Assembly (NCBI GenBank): GCA_026874595.1
Contig: CM049319.1
Location: 5,796,601 to 5,860,600 of the forward strand
DNA: 64,000 nt
Reading direction: 5' to 3'
Origin: Sipunculus nudus
Taxonomy: Eukaryota > Annelida > Sipuncula > Golfingiida > Sipunculidae
Shown in pieces: positions 24,088 to 37,964 of this stretch. The stretch's first letter is position 1. Every line of letters starts with the position of its first letter. The notes below the pieces were generated by a model. The model saw only the letters and a list, made by a program, of their open reading frames with translations. It had not been told where the DNA came from and did no database searches. Position numbers and translations under genes: made by a program.

Positions 24088-24093
24088 TTTATT
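24088..24093 (-). promoter_or_regulatory. Candidate polyadenylation signal of the M13 gene
   Basis: AATAAA on the minus strand, about 220 bases after the stop codon of the M13 gene. This is a common hexamer in AT-rich DNA, so support is weak. Confidence 0.3.
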
Positions 24094-24312
24094 AAAGTTA
24101 TCAAATGATTATGATTTTAAGTAAGTAACGCATATATCCAACCACCAGAGCTTTATATAATTGTATATCAGTTGTATATGTAGAAGAATGCACTCTACAT
24201 AACGATTCCTAGAATAATGAAGTTGATGGGTCTATGCTGTTTTTTAAAGATAGAAGATTCCTTGGATTAACTTTCAATTGTCTTATATAAAATAAGCATT
24301 CTTGCAAACAGT

Positions 24313-24412
24313 TCACCAGATGACACAGCATTCTTTCGGTACCATGCCGTCCCCTTCCTTACACTTGAACACCCGGGCGAAATCCTCAAAGTTGCTATAT
24401 GGTCCCAGGATT
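24313..24412 (-). CDS. M13 gene exon 21: C-terminal end and stop
   Basis: 100 nt from TTGTAG|AATCC to TGA at 24313-24315. It reads ILGPYSNFEDFARVFKCKEG, then MVPKECCVIW and stop. The family ends G...N...F...F.C..G..M.P...C.VW; here an extra Ile sits between Val and Trp, and two Cys are adjacent. The stop position fixes the 3' end of the coding region. Confidence 0.92.
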
Positions 24413-25742
24413 CTACAAGTTTAAGTCAATTTTTATTTATTTCAAAGTTTTCTTAAAATGTGGACACATATACTTCAATCGAATCGCATTACCATACCAA
24501 CAGTTTACATAAGTAAAAAAGGTGATAACTGTGGCGTGTAATTATTAATTATTGTTCCACAAATACATTTTTTAACGTTAAACGATTTGAAAAAAAAATC
24601 TTCTCACAGGTAATGCTTATCCATAAAAGTAATGCATAAAATGTGTTCATAAGTTCGATGATCCGTGGTGGGGTGTGAAATTACAGTGAAACCTCGAAAT
24701 TACGACCACCATTGGGACCTCGATAAAGTGGTCGTATTTTCGAGGTGATCGTCCAAGCGAGATCTGACATAAAGATCAAAACAAAAATTGGGACCGTAAA
24801 AAAGTGGTCCTTATTTTAAAGTGCTTTGCAAAATCGAGGAGGTCGTTAGGCGAGGTATTGGACATTTATGCGGAACTTAAAGGCCCGTCAAGACTTTTGA
24901 AAGTAATGTATTTGTACGATGTGCATCTTGTCCTAAAATTTTGTACAGCTGTATACAGTGGAACCTGTTTTAAAAACGAACTCTCTAATAAGCTAATGTG
25001 AATTAAGACTACCGTGACATTTTACGAATCCAGCGGTTGGTTATACTGTATTTACTGAGAAAAAAAAAAGGAATAACGTTTACGTACCTACTAATTCGGC
25101 ATATTCCGTTTAAAAGTAGTGGTTTGGCGTGTTTTTATCGAAAATTTCATACTAATGTGGCGTTAATAATAGAAGGTCACATTGAGACTAATCATTACAT
25201 ATAAATCATGGACTTATAAACTCACATATCCAATATACAACCATCAATCGAAAAATGATGAAATCATTGCTAATTCATGAAAGGCATGGGTGTTATTTAG
25301 GAGTAAGTGGCACAAGGCCATGCCTGCTTTTGAGAGAGGGTGTGTTGGTGTATGTGTCTGTGTGTGTCTTTGGAATAAGGTACCCGTGACGTTCAACAGA
25401 TGTAAGGGCTGTCAGAACCCTGCGAATATTTTATATAATATTTTCATACTTTTATTTATACTTTAAATGTTAAGTGCTCATAAGAAAAAATAATATGCTA
25501 AAAGATTGCTACCAAACAAATGGCGAACAACAATTATTCATGCTATTGAAAAGATAGGTATAATGTTTTGTTGGTGTTGATTGTTTAAGATGTCATATTT
25601 CGCACACCCGTTAGCCGTGATATTATAAAAGTTACCGACCTGAATTTCCCCGGAGAATGCTCGCTATGGAGAATCTTTTTTCGCCAGCCCTCCGGCTTGT
25701 ACTCAGCACACCAGACCTGTGACGGAAAATTAAACAGACATA

Positions 25743-25800
<58 letters not shown>

Positions 25801-26346
25801 TGAACGTTTAATAACATAACCTTAAAATGTTTAATGCCATTACCTGAATATTTCATTGGCATTACCTGAATGTTTAATTACATGGCGTGAATTTTAATGA
25901 CTTTACGTGAATGTTAAACCAAATTACGTCAATGTTACGTGAAAGTTTCATGTTAAAGGATGATATTTACCTGAGCATATGACAGAAACATCAGCTGTTC
26001 GTCTGTGACACCCAGCATTGGTAAGGTCTGTTACCCGCCGTTCGCCTCCTTCCATGTTCTGTAAGCCTGTGAGTTTTTAAAAAAAGAATAGAAAAGAGAA
26101 ACTTGAAGGAAAATACATGAGGCATCGCAAATAGCATCAATTAATGAAGCTGAGACATTAAGGGTCCATGACAGTTTTGATTTTTGTTATATTTGTTTTT
26201 ATTTTATTTTACCAGTAATGCAGAGACTGATTAATTAAACGATTTTTATTTTAAAGTGTGAGTGTTGTTAATTAATCAAAGTTCTTCTGTAACTTATAAA
26301 TATTGTGCAGTATATCAGTATAATTATCAGTAGATATATACACATG

Positions 26347-26399
<53 letters not shown>

Positions 26400-28081
26400 A
26401 ATATAATTGAAATATAAGGTTTAATACGGACTGATAGTTTATATAATTGATCTTAAGTAATCAGTGTTTATAACACAATAATCACCTTAATCCATTTCAA
26501 GGAAATATCACTTAAAAATTTAGAAACAAGTTCACATTCAATTAACGAGTTACACTTTGCACTGGAATTATAAAATGGACACCAAAATTACAAATATATT
26601 CTGATCGATTTATACACATACTTTTGTAAATATCAAATACTAAAGATACCTATGGTATTTGAGCGAATATAGGGATTAGGGTAAGGGTGCATTGAATTGT
26701 TGTCAAAATCAAAAATAAATATCAGATGCAAATCTGCATCCTATTACTCAATTACTAGTGCACTGACCAAAGGGTAGTTTTAAAAAATCGAAATGAGAAC
26801 AGGAAACAATCTTGTCGATTGGTTTGCAATGGGGCAGGCTTGATGCGAAATACTAGTATGCTTTCCAATCGCTTGCGCCACCTACCGACGATAAAAAACC
26901 CTGGGTGTTTGGGTCTGTTATATTGACAAAAAGTGATTTTCAACATTGAGCCACCTGTCTGAACCTCTTGCTTTTAGTAAATTTGATACTCGCATACTGA
27001 CTTATAGGACCCGAACACTGCGAATGAGCATGGAGTGTTTTGCGCATCCTCGTGGTAAAAATAAATAAGTTATTAAATTACAAACGCACCCTGAAAGCAG
27101 TCCTAGCAGCTGCCGCATCAGCGATGTTCTCTCCCAGGGTTTGTTTTCCATTCACCTAAAAGTTAGAAAATACATACTGAAAACCAGGGGAAAATTATGA
27201 AAATACATACTGAAAACCAGGGGAAAATTATGAAAATACATACTGAAAACCAGGGGAAACTATGAAATTATATACTCTAAACCGTGGAAAGTTATAAAAA
27301 TACATATTGAAATCCAGGGTGATAACTATGAAAATACATACTGAAACCAAGGGGGAATTATAAATATACATTATGAGTTTTGGATATGACAGCAAAGCAT
27401 AAATTACAGTCAGCTACATGTTCTGTATTATCAGTTTGTATACAGAAGTAGGTTCAGAACGGTTTATGCGCGTAAACGGTGTATATTGTAACATATATAA
27501 GAAATTCAATAAAAAAGAGATCAATAAAATAGGTGTGACATGACAACAAACACATGTACCTTGGTTCCGTGACCGTCTCTTGTATTCATTTCAGTGGCGG
27601 ATCCAGAGGGGGTGCCTTCTTGGGTGGTAACATCTCTCATTTTATCAATTTCTATTCGTTATTCGTAATTAAGCCTGATTTTCTTTTTTTCTCTAGCAAT
27701 TAAATTATCAATTAATCTACTTTTTTTACATTCTAATAAATAGATTTAGGATCTTAATGAACAGCCCTGTAATTAAGATAGCATCAAAATGTTTCTATAC
27801 TGACAGAGGTAGCATTTCCTGATCTCACGGTTCAAAAGTCAAATCTCGAACTCATGACGTGTGCTCTGCAGAGTCCGGTGCGCGGCCTGGACCACAGAAA
27901 CTGTTATAATGCAAAGTCCTACAAGCAACTCGAATATATAAATCATATACCTACGAGGGCTACATTTAAACGATGCTATTTTGCAAGTAATGAACGTAGA
28001 TACGCATAATAACCATATGGATATCGACATGTGACACATGATTGAATGTTTTGGCTTACCAGTTAATATGCAGATTTTTGA

Positions 28082-28147
<66 letters not shown>

Positions 28148-31100
28148 GCCGGCCACACGTGAACCCCCTCCCCTCTGAAGGCTGAATACGTTATGCAGAA
28201 AGATTTACGAGTAGTAGTTGAGGAACAGAAAACCATCAAAATGTCCTCCTTACATTTATTTTTAAAATGTTCTCAATACGGGAGGGGAAAATCCCCGTGT
28301 ACCTGTACCTCTACCTAGATTTATTCATATATAATAAAAAACCAATGTTTATATTTTTCATAGGCTGAAAATATATTAAGTATATAGTATTAATATATAT
28401 ATATATATATATATACATTGTAAAATAATATCGCATATATATATTATGCTAACACAGTGTTAGCGCCCCGTGTTCTCGAATATCTGGTTCCGCCACTGCA
28501 TTCAGTGAATTATAAACAAGGGCGCAAGTGTTCGGTAAGAATCACAACTTAACTGTCAGTCAAAAGAACCAATATAATATAAGCAATATACTCTTCAAAT
28601 TCCGGCTGAACAAGGACACATGAAGATGATGTGCCATAAAAGGAGCAGACTTATTTGATAAGTTAGATTCTAGATGCCCTCCCGACAATATTACTTGTTA
28701 GGCAAAGCATCGCACGAGCATTAGTGTAAAACGGGTGTACGCGAGCCATTTTATAAGTTCAATTATTCACTATACATAAAAAAGATCCTAGAGATGGTCG
28801 TGGAATCAAGGTATGTGAGTGCGTGGCGGTATGAAGATTAGTAGGCCCTCTAAAAACGCTAATCCATGTCTTGAAATGCACATTCTCAATGTAAGAAAGA
28901 CCTTCCATTTTGCGACGCTTGTCGCGTCACAGAAAATGTTACCTGTGCGTAAAAACAGCACTTGCATCTAGGTCGCATGTAACTAGATCTACAATCATTG
29001 AATGATCACAGTGTATTTTTCTAAGTAAAATGATTTTAAGGAAATTTTATCCCGAACAAACAAATTAAATTTGAACATTTATATGTGCTTATTTTATTCA
29101 ATAATGAATCAAATCAACGTTTACTCTACAAACACTAAAACAATTTATTCTTACCGTCATGTTGACCGCAGGGACAAAATAAGACGAGTACTGAATTTCA
29201 AAACACTTGGCCCTCTCTTCATACAATCTGTGACTTTCCTCGGGCCACCAACCTCGCTGCTTGTCACCGTATTTGTTAAACAGTCGTCCTGTCGAGACAA
29301 AAGAAGTTCATTTTAGTGGCAGAAAGATTTAAGCTCCCAAAATAACAGATCAACCAGTCGGGGTCACCTATTTCTTAATGCGTCGGAGATGGGTCTTAAG
29401 ATTCCCAGGTGAAAGTTGCATGATCACATATCAGAAGCGGATCTGGAGGCGGGAGGCGGGTTCCCCCTTTTATTTAGCCATAGAGGATAGGACACACCCA
29501 TACACACTCAATAATTAATTCTGCTAGTATTAAAGAAATCACCTAATTGGAGAGTAATTTATATTTCAAGGAATGAAAAATGTCTTGAACAACTTATGTT
29601 GAGTACAAAATTTTTGTATTAAGGATTTTACTTCACGACAGGTATTTCAATATGGTCGATGTAGAAAACTTGCCAAATGTCATATTTATCAGAAAATACT
29701 TCATTAAAAATGCAAAATTCTTTTATAATAGAAAATCAAATATTGTAGATACTAAAGACTTTTAGTTTAACATGAAGAAAGTTAATACAGAGCCAGACAA
29801 AAAGGAATTGCTTCACAAATTAAAATGGGATGTAGTCGGAGTTAACACGTGTAGGAAGAGGATGCGGTCTTACTGAATATACGTTTGAATACAAACAAAG
29901 AAAAAAGATGACCTATGTAATGGGGAGACTTTGCCCTACGGTCGTGTTCACTCACAAGCGAGTTCGTCTTCTCTTGGGGGGGTTTCTCGGTGGTATGGCC
30001 CAGCAATGGGTACGATTACCATCAATGACCCCGCAGGAGCAGTAGTCACCGGTCCAGGTTAACACCAGGATATATAATAAGAGTTGCAACTGCCCTGTCA
30101 CGTAGTCCGAAAGCGGAATGGGGTCTTGCATATTTACATACTTAGTTAAACGAGCGATAAAAAATGTAGGCGGTTGCTTCCTACAAAAAACTGCCACGTT
30201 TATTGTGCCTGTTATTCCTTCAGGTCTTCCTATTGTCTAACAAGCACAATAAACATTCCACCGATAAAACTTGTCATATGAAGAGAGGTAGAACATCAAG
30301 AGAATTCTATAAGAAAAGAGTATTTCATTAAAGCCAAAGGTTGACGAGGTATTTTAAATCTTACCTTTGATGTCAAACCATGCCCCAGCTCATGGCCTAA
30401 AACTGAGCCCAGACGACCAATGTTCATGGCCCTGTAAATGGTAAATAAAGTGAACCAGACATTGTGAAATCTGTATGTCTTATACAAAAGTTATACAAAA
30501 GCACAATCCTTCGCCAATGCAGGTCACCACCCCCATATTGCATTGTCAGAAATATGTGATAAACACAGAAGGACAATCACTGAACGTTATAGCATGCTGA
30601 CACTGCTCATGAGCTCTAGGGCTACAAACTTAACGAGGCAGTTAATTAGCCATATATAACATTGTCAGAAATGTTGCATTTTTCCATTAAAAAAATCTTG
30701 GATCAAGATAGTGAACCAGATCACCCCCAAAATTTAATCAGTCCTCTAAAACGAAATACTGCATTTTTCGCAATGACATGTGAGCGTCATGAGCTGCCTT
30801 GTTTACATTCTGAACTCTCTGAGTGCAAATTGCTAGTTAAGTTTGAAAACAAACTTTATGTTCAATCTAACGCGACATATGGAGAAAGTTTAGCCTTTCT
30901 CTTACATTGGAAGGTCTCTGTCGTACAGTTCATTTATGATGGCGGCTGGTACCCCTGGTGAAGATAAATAAACATTTCTTATAAATCCAAGTGATCTTCA
31001 CTCAAATACAAGCACATCCTACTTAGAACCCACTGTATCAGTAAGTCTAAGAAGTATACAAAAGTATAATTTATAAAAACACAGATTCATTGCCTTCGCA

Positions 31101-31703
31101 AGGAGAGTGTGCGTTCAACCACGTTCGCGTGTGTGTTTGTGGGTATGTTTGTTCGTTTGTTAAAAAATACTCACGCAATCATCAACGGAAACCCGTGCAA
31201 TTTTCAGGGCATTTCCGGAAATTGCAAATAAAGATTCAAATATATTTCACCGTGGATCCTGCACGTGATCAGGATTCAGAAAGGTGTTCAAGGAATATTC
31301 TCAATTTTACTGCCAATTATGTACGAATGCACCTGTCAATATGGAACGGAATAAGTGGATGCCAACAGGGTTTGGGGAGCAGGCCACAATACGTTATAAT
31401 GCAGATTAGTAGTTAATTCTTTTATCGATTTGCATTAATGTGTAACACCGTCAGGTACATTTAACCTCAAATGTTTGAGGAACCATACCAAAGGATAATT
31501 CTAAATACCTCCATATCTGGCTTATTACACCAGTGTTAAGTGCCTGATACATGGAAGTAGCTTGAAAAGGCGCTTTATACGCAACATAAAGACATTAAGA
31601 AGGCCACATCATGACACACACATATATAACAACAATAGTAATAATAAAAATGTAGATACTTAATTATAAACATATGAATGTGAACAAAATACATATATAT
31701 ATA

Positions 31704-31753
<50 letters not shown>

Positions 31754-31814
31754 GCTTTCAATTCTGCATTTATAGTCCGGCATCCGGCGTAAACCGGCAT
31801 ATTATTATGCCGGT

Positions 31815-31885
<71 letters not shown>

Positions 31886-33075
31886 ACTGCCACTAAAGCT
31901 ATAAGACAAAGAAATAGAGGGGAAAATCCAGGTATACTGAACAGGAATGCACGAGGTTACAATTCATGTCAGGTAATTCCCCCAGTGCCTGATATATGAG
32001 AAATGTGTGATTAAGTGAACTTTCCAGTTAAATTACTGTCGGAAGCTGAAGATAGTTGATGTTTAGCAACATAACAAGCCCATATAATACACATTATTAT
32101 GGCAAATCAATCCATTTCTTTGTGGAATATGGGATCTTTTCAAGGACGGTAGATATTGCAACCCTGTAGATATCCGCCGAACTTAATTGGTGGTGTATCA
32201 TTGGGTCATAGATAAATCCGAGGCAAGAAGCCAACTGATTCTGTCGAGAAATTCCGAAAGGTTCCCAGTGGTGACACGCTGAGTAACCACAAACATTTTG
32301 GATTATATATCGACCGGAAAAAATAGATGATGACGTATAGCCTGGACACAAACAAACATTTTGTTGTTTCTCCGCGACATTTATCTTCTTCTATCTTATC
32401 TCATCTCATCTCATCTCACCTCATCATTTATATGCATCATCTACTACTGAAATTTTCCTGTCTGTTTGTTCGTTTGTCCAAAAATACCCTCAGAAACGGG
32501 CTATGACAGTGTGCCAGTTTTGCCATCTGCATCAGTCAGTTGCCCTAACCTACAGAATGCACACCAGTTTGGCCCTTCATTTGCACACAATTGAAATCCC
32601 GGAAGCATAACCCCATAGGTCTGTCGCACAACACCACAGGGCTCGCTACCTCGCCATTGCTGACCTTTACCTTGTCTCATTACCACAAAGATATAAATAA
32701 TTGGTTTCGTATCGAACACCAGACGTTGCTACCTTACGGGTCTGGGGAGTTCTTTACCTTACGGGTCTGGGGACACACTACGCGGCAATATACCCTTCCT
32801 CTGCACCGGGACCCAACGGGTCCCTATTTCTAGTGATTTCTAGATTTAATTTAGCCGCTGAAAGCAAAAAGCGGGCGCACAATGGACAGGTTTTTCAACG
32901 CCAGGTTCTTCAGCGCTTTTGACCCCTGTGTAAATCACTTAATGAATGTATATTATAAAAGTATGTAAATTGTATAAATGTCATATTTCCCGTTATTCAC
33001 TTGATTTATTCGTTGCTATGTACAGTGGAACTTGTCGTTGAATAAAGTACACTTTGCATAGTCAATCAAGATAAC

Positions 33076-33133
<58 letters not shown>

Positions 33134-36100
33134 CTCCCAAAAAAAATGAGAGTGTCCATATTCCATCTATCATTAATCAAAAGACAAAAATTATATAAAA
33201 ATACACATGAATTAAAAATTATTCGCAACATGCACTCTTCATGATATGTCTCAAATGAAGATAATTTTTTTAGCAACGATAGTCAAACTGAATTAATGAT
33301 AATTATTTTGCAATATAACAGCTGTAATGCAGTGGCGTGAAACATAACAGACTTACACATTAAATTGTGAGTCATTGCATAAAATGCGTTTATCTTCGCT
33401 GCATGGGAACCAATATAATCTCTGTAAAATACAGAATAATATAAATGTAATATAATTTAAATCTATGTCGATAACTGCATGGGAACCGATATAATCTCTG
33501 TAAAATACAGAATAATATAAATGTAATATAATTTAAATCTATGTCGATAACTTTACTGACCACACTGAAACCGTATAAATCTTTTGTGTTCTATACTTGA
33601 ACCATACATGTTTAAATAAAAAAGTAAATTTTTGTATTAACATATTATTTGATTATGACGGGACGTCTTATGGCATACTAACGAACAGTCTGTCCGTCCG
33701 TTGTCCTTCAGTTAACTTTTAGTGTCGCTTAACAGGAATTTTCTCCATAACTCACAACTACTTACCAGCAGATCTAGCCCGAGTTCGAGTATAGGCAAGT
33801 TCATGCATATTAAATGAGGTCAGAGGTCACGAGGCCACTTTGTCAGGAATATAACGGATTTTGGTGAAACGTAATAGACTTTCTTATGGATATTCATAAA
33901 ACCCATTATAAATCTTAACAAATACAGTTTCCGACTTAAATTAGAGTCTCGGCATAATCCATGTATGTTTTATGAGGACAGAGGTCACAAGTGTTATTGT
34001 TTACCTCCACATCTTGTGGTTAGTGGACGATGCAAATGACAGCTTGAAGCGGTATTGTGTTCCTTTACCCATCAGCGAGTTATAGAAAAACTCTTCATTT
34101 GGTTCAAACTGCAATATAATCAACGCATAAGGCGAAATACCGCACCCTATGAAAGATATCTTTGACCATACCAAGGCTGCGATAAGGCATAAAATTCATA
34201 GTCATGTAAAAGAAAGTTACTTTAAAATAAATTATTAAATTCAACAATGTCACATGGCGATTATTTGTCCGATGAACTCCATTTGGAGGATTTTAAAATA
34301 TTTATAGGATACCCGGGGGACCATACAGATAATGTTAAACATTAAAACGCCTGTATTATTATCTGTAGGTAGCAATATAAGTATAAACAAATGCATTTAA
34401 AAGACTTGCCACACTGTATTCCTCGTCCAGAGCATCATCATCAAGCAGCTCGTCCATGTAGCCAATCATCGTCACCACGTCATCAAGCTGAAAGAAATAC
34501 AGTGTAAACAAGGAAATGTGACTGGATTACCTCGGAATTACATCAGTGGCGTTTAGTGAAGTGGGGATGCCGAAATAATTGTCAACAGCAATGGAAGCAT
34601 ACACACACATTTATATATCAAATATATTGTTTCTAATTGTCTTATTTTGAAATAATACAACTAACGATACTTAAAATTTTACAATTACTTTTCTTTAAGT
34701 TGCATAACATAAGCAAACTACATTTGGTTTAATCGAAAAGATTCAAATATAAAAAAAAAATTAAAGAATTTGTAAATGCATGTAAAATGTCACAACGCCT
34801 CCTTGAGGTTATCAAATATGATCATTAAATAGACCTTGTATGGATAGGTCCATATAATTATACATATCCGGTGTCGTATGCGGCTTCTTCAATGAATACA
34901 CCCATGTGGTCAATAGATTTATGGAAATATGGATTTCGATTTATTTTATCGAATATAAGAACATCCGAGTTACCGGATGAGTAGTCAGACACTATGTCTA
35001 CATAACCATCTATATCTGTTTCAGATCGTACTTTTATGCTCTGCCTTTTTATACAATCTTTACAGACAACACTAATATGTCAGAACTGGTGAGTAACAAA
35101 TCAGGAAATATATGACAACCGTTAATAACTAAAATAGCTTTATAATACAGAGAGACAGAGATAAAAAAAAGAGAGAGAGAGAAGATAAGAAAGAGAGAGA
35201 CAGTAGAAAGAAAAAATAGAAAGAGAAATATAAGTTACAAAGGTTATATTATAAATGTACATGTACACGATTCATATATGTTTTCTTTTTTAACTTTAAG
35301 AATCCTAATAGAAATAAAGTTTAGGAAAACATAAGAATTAAAAATGCTATCAAAAAGAACAAACTGAGGATGGACATATAAAGAAAGACAAAGATAGCTA
35401 AATGAAGGAAAGACCAAAGAAAACACAGCATGGGATTAAATGAATGGGATCATGGGAATTAAGGAATAGGTTTACAAGTGAAGAATCGTACCTTATCAAC
35501 AGACGCCTGTCGTGTTGCTTCATCTAACCATATGGCGCCTTCGATCTGCTTTCTGAAGGTAGCTCTGATATCGCCAATGAGTGGTCTTGCCTTTGGAAAG
35601 GAAAATGTACAGCTAATAACACTAAGGCAAAACAATTAGACTAACCATGAACTCTATGTGACCTTTATCGCAACTTTATCCAATGAATAATCATGAGCAG
35701 ACCAGTTGTGAGCAACCATTCAAGTTATCGTCGGCACTTTAAACAGTCAATCACCTAAAGAGCCCAACATTTTCATAATTTGGGCGACTATTCCAACACA
35801 GAACTTATGTTGTCTGTCCAGTATCCCTCCATAAGAGCGTGTTGGGGCTCACAGTCTGCAAACCTTAAATGGTGGCTTTGACCTAAACCATCAATTCATT
35901 GGAACTAAACGCTACCCTTGCAAGTTGTATAAATATACATAAAGTTGCTTGTTTTCTTTACAAAATAGATTACAATGATTGTAAATGGTTCGCTCTTTTT
36001 ATATAAACATAAGATGGAGAATCATTTTTCCGATAAGATAACTTTACTAGCCGGATTGGGGTTTAGCATATTGGAATCCTTAATATGCTCACGTGTACCT

Positions 36101-37040
36101 GTACGGCTGTAGACCAGTAACAGTACACTTATTAAAAAAAATGATGTACCTCGTATATTCGAAACCTCAAATATCCGAATATAATTTATGTCCCCAAAAC
36201 TACTGTATTAATATTTTCCATAAGGTGAATGATATTACAATATATATAAATATATATAAATATATACATATTTAACATAAAATTACAAAACAAAAATTTA
36301 AGGGCATAATAACCATGAACTGCTAAATCAATATTATCCCCTTTTTCCAAATTTCTAGATCCGTCTCTGGCTCTTTTGCATAATTAGGTCAGAGGGTGTA
36401 GCACAATAAATGTAGTGGTTTGGTTAATAAACTTTCCATTTGCAGCGCCACAGGTGTTAGGGCCCCATGACTAATCAATTGGTATGCTTTTCTGCAGAAG
36501 TTTGTTAATTTCTTATTCAGGTTAAAAATAATATGATTAATTTAAAATTTTTTTCTACAAATCATCAAGTATAGAAAGCCCAAATATAATATGATTTTAA
36601 CGACATTTTCTCATGAGCTGGTTAGGATAAAATAAGTGCCCATGCAAAATATTCTGCCAGTTCAAAACCTTCTTAGTTACTGACCGAGTAGAGGAGGTAA
36701 CACCCCGTATCTGTCATGCTTCAAACTTTCCATTGTATTATTACATGTATATCTATTATCTGAAGCAAAGTACTCTCCTGAATAGTTTCAACGTGTAAAG
36801 TGCGTATTAATCCTCCATTACCTCTTCACGTTTCTCCTTTGAAAAGTAATTGTCCACGTAGATACGTCCAAGAGCGTGCTGAAAGACCTGCTCCGTAGAG
36901 AGCATACACTTTTCCCAAGCAGCATTCCCAAAGCTGGCCTGAAACGGGAAATGCGTTAAGCTGTACATGCCGTATAAAGCTCATCTTCAAAGTTGGGGGA
37001 AGGACTGGCAGGATTGGGGGCTGGGGGGTTATAAACATAT

Positions 37041-37108
<68 letters not shown>

Positions 37109-37906
37109 CTAAGTAGGTTCCGTTGCTTGAAGTAAAGAGCTCGATTCAGCTGAGGAAGAGCAGATTAGTTAAACATTAAGAGTTTCAGGCTGTTGCCGGT
37201 ATCGGCACCCGGGCGATCATCAGATAACTGACGCTCGTTGGGAATCCAACTACTTCTGTTATTTTCTTTTTATTGTATTTAATACTATCGCGTGGGAATG
37301 AGATAATTACCCCTTGAGAACGAGATACTGTCGTGTGAAAAAGAGATAATTTAATTATCACACTGGAACGAGATGATGCCGGCGGAGCAAGATAAAAATA
37401 AAATTCTGTATGTACTATAGAGCCATCGTAGACTTGAAACCAAAGTCTAGGATTCTAATAAATAATATTTTAAAAATAACTATTTCTTTATCAGCCGTGC
37501 TCCTTAAATTGTCAAAATAATAAAAAAAAAACAGTTTTGTTGTGCATATGGTTGATTATAAGCTAATGTTTTAGGTAACTACTATAACTTAACTCAGTCC
37601 TACCTCAGAGATATTAACCTTGTCTCCCATGTATTGACAAGATTATTGAATCATGTATATTTACCGCTAATTTTCTCGGCACTAGTTTTTTCGGTGCTCC
37701 TGGTAGGAACTTCATGAGATCAGACATGATTATCAGCATCAAGTAGTTGACCCGTGTTCTGAAAGGGAGACAGTATATACACAACACTAAAAATACTAGG
37801 AGGTATATATATATAAGGCCAAAATACCGACAGTATAAACATATCACTAAAAATACCAAGGCAAAAAATACTGACAGGTTATACATGAGAAAAAAATATC
37901 GACAGC

Positions 37907-37964
<58 letters not shown>

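Larger units (their letters stand above)
18017..24312. other. Intergenic stretch between the LDLa-kringle relic and M13 gene end
   Basis: Half is the 18.7-kb element. The remainder (21.9-24.3 kb) is AT-rich DNA with a (CT)n tract and no recognised exon on either strand. Confidence 0.55.
30432..33356. other. M13 interval that should contain exon 15
   Basis: Searched by eye on the minus strand for a P-A-G-I-L-Q-type peptide with phase 1 acceptor and phase 2 donor; none found. It contains TA tracts, a (TCTCA)n run near 32395-32420 and unrecognised sequence. Confidence 0.55.

Noticed and set aside
27160-27370. CRISPR-like array
   Set aside because: Direct units run without unique spacers and the genome is eukaryotic; a plain minisatellite.
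32097-32351. Minus-strand ORF with NQLASCLGFIYDP as the missing M13 exon 15
   Set aside because: It has a faint resemblance to the N-Q-I...G-I-L...P segment, but lacks P-A-G, has no suitable donor, and its acceptor phase would create a stop.
32501-32719. Cys- and Trp-containing minus-strand ORF of 72 codons
   Set aside because: No recognised domain, no convincing splice sites in phase, not part of the M13 pattern.
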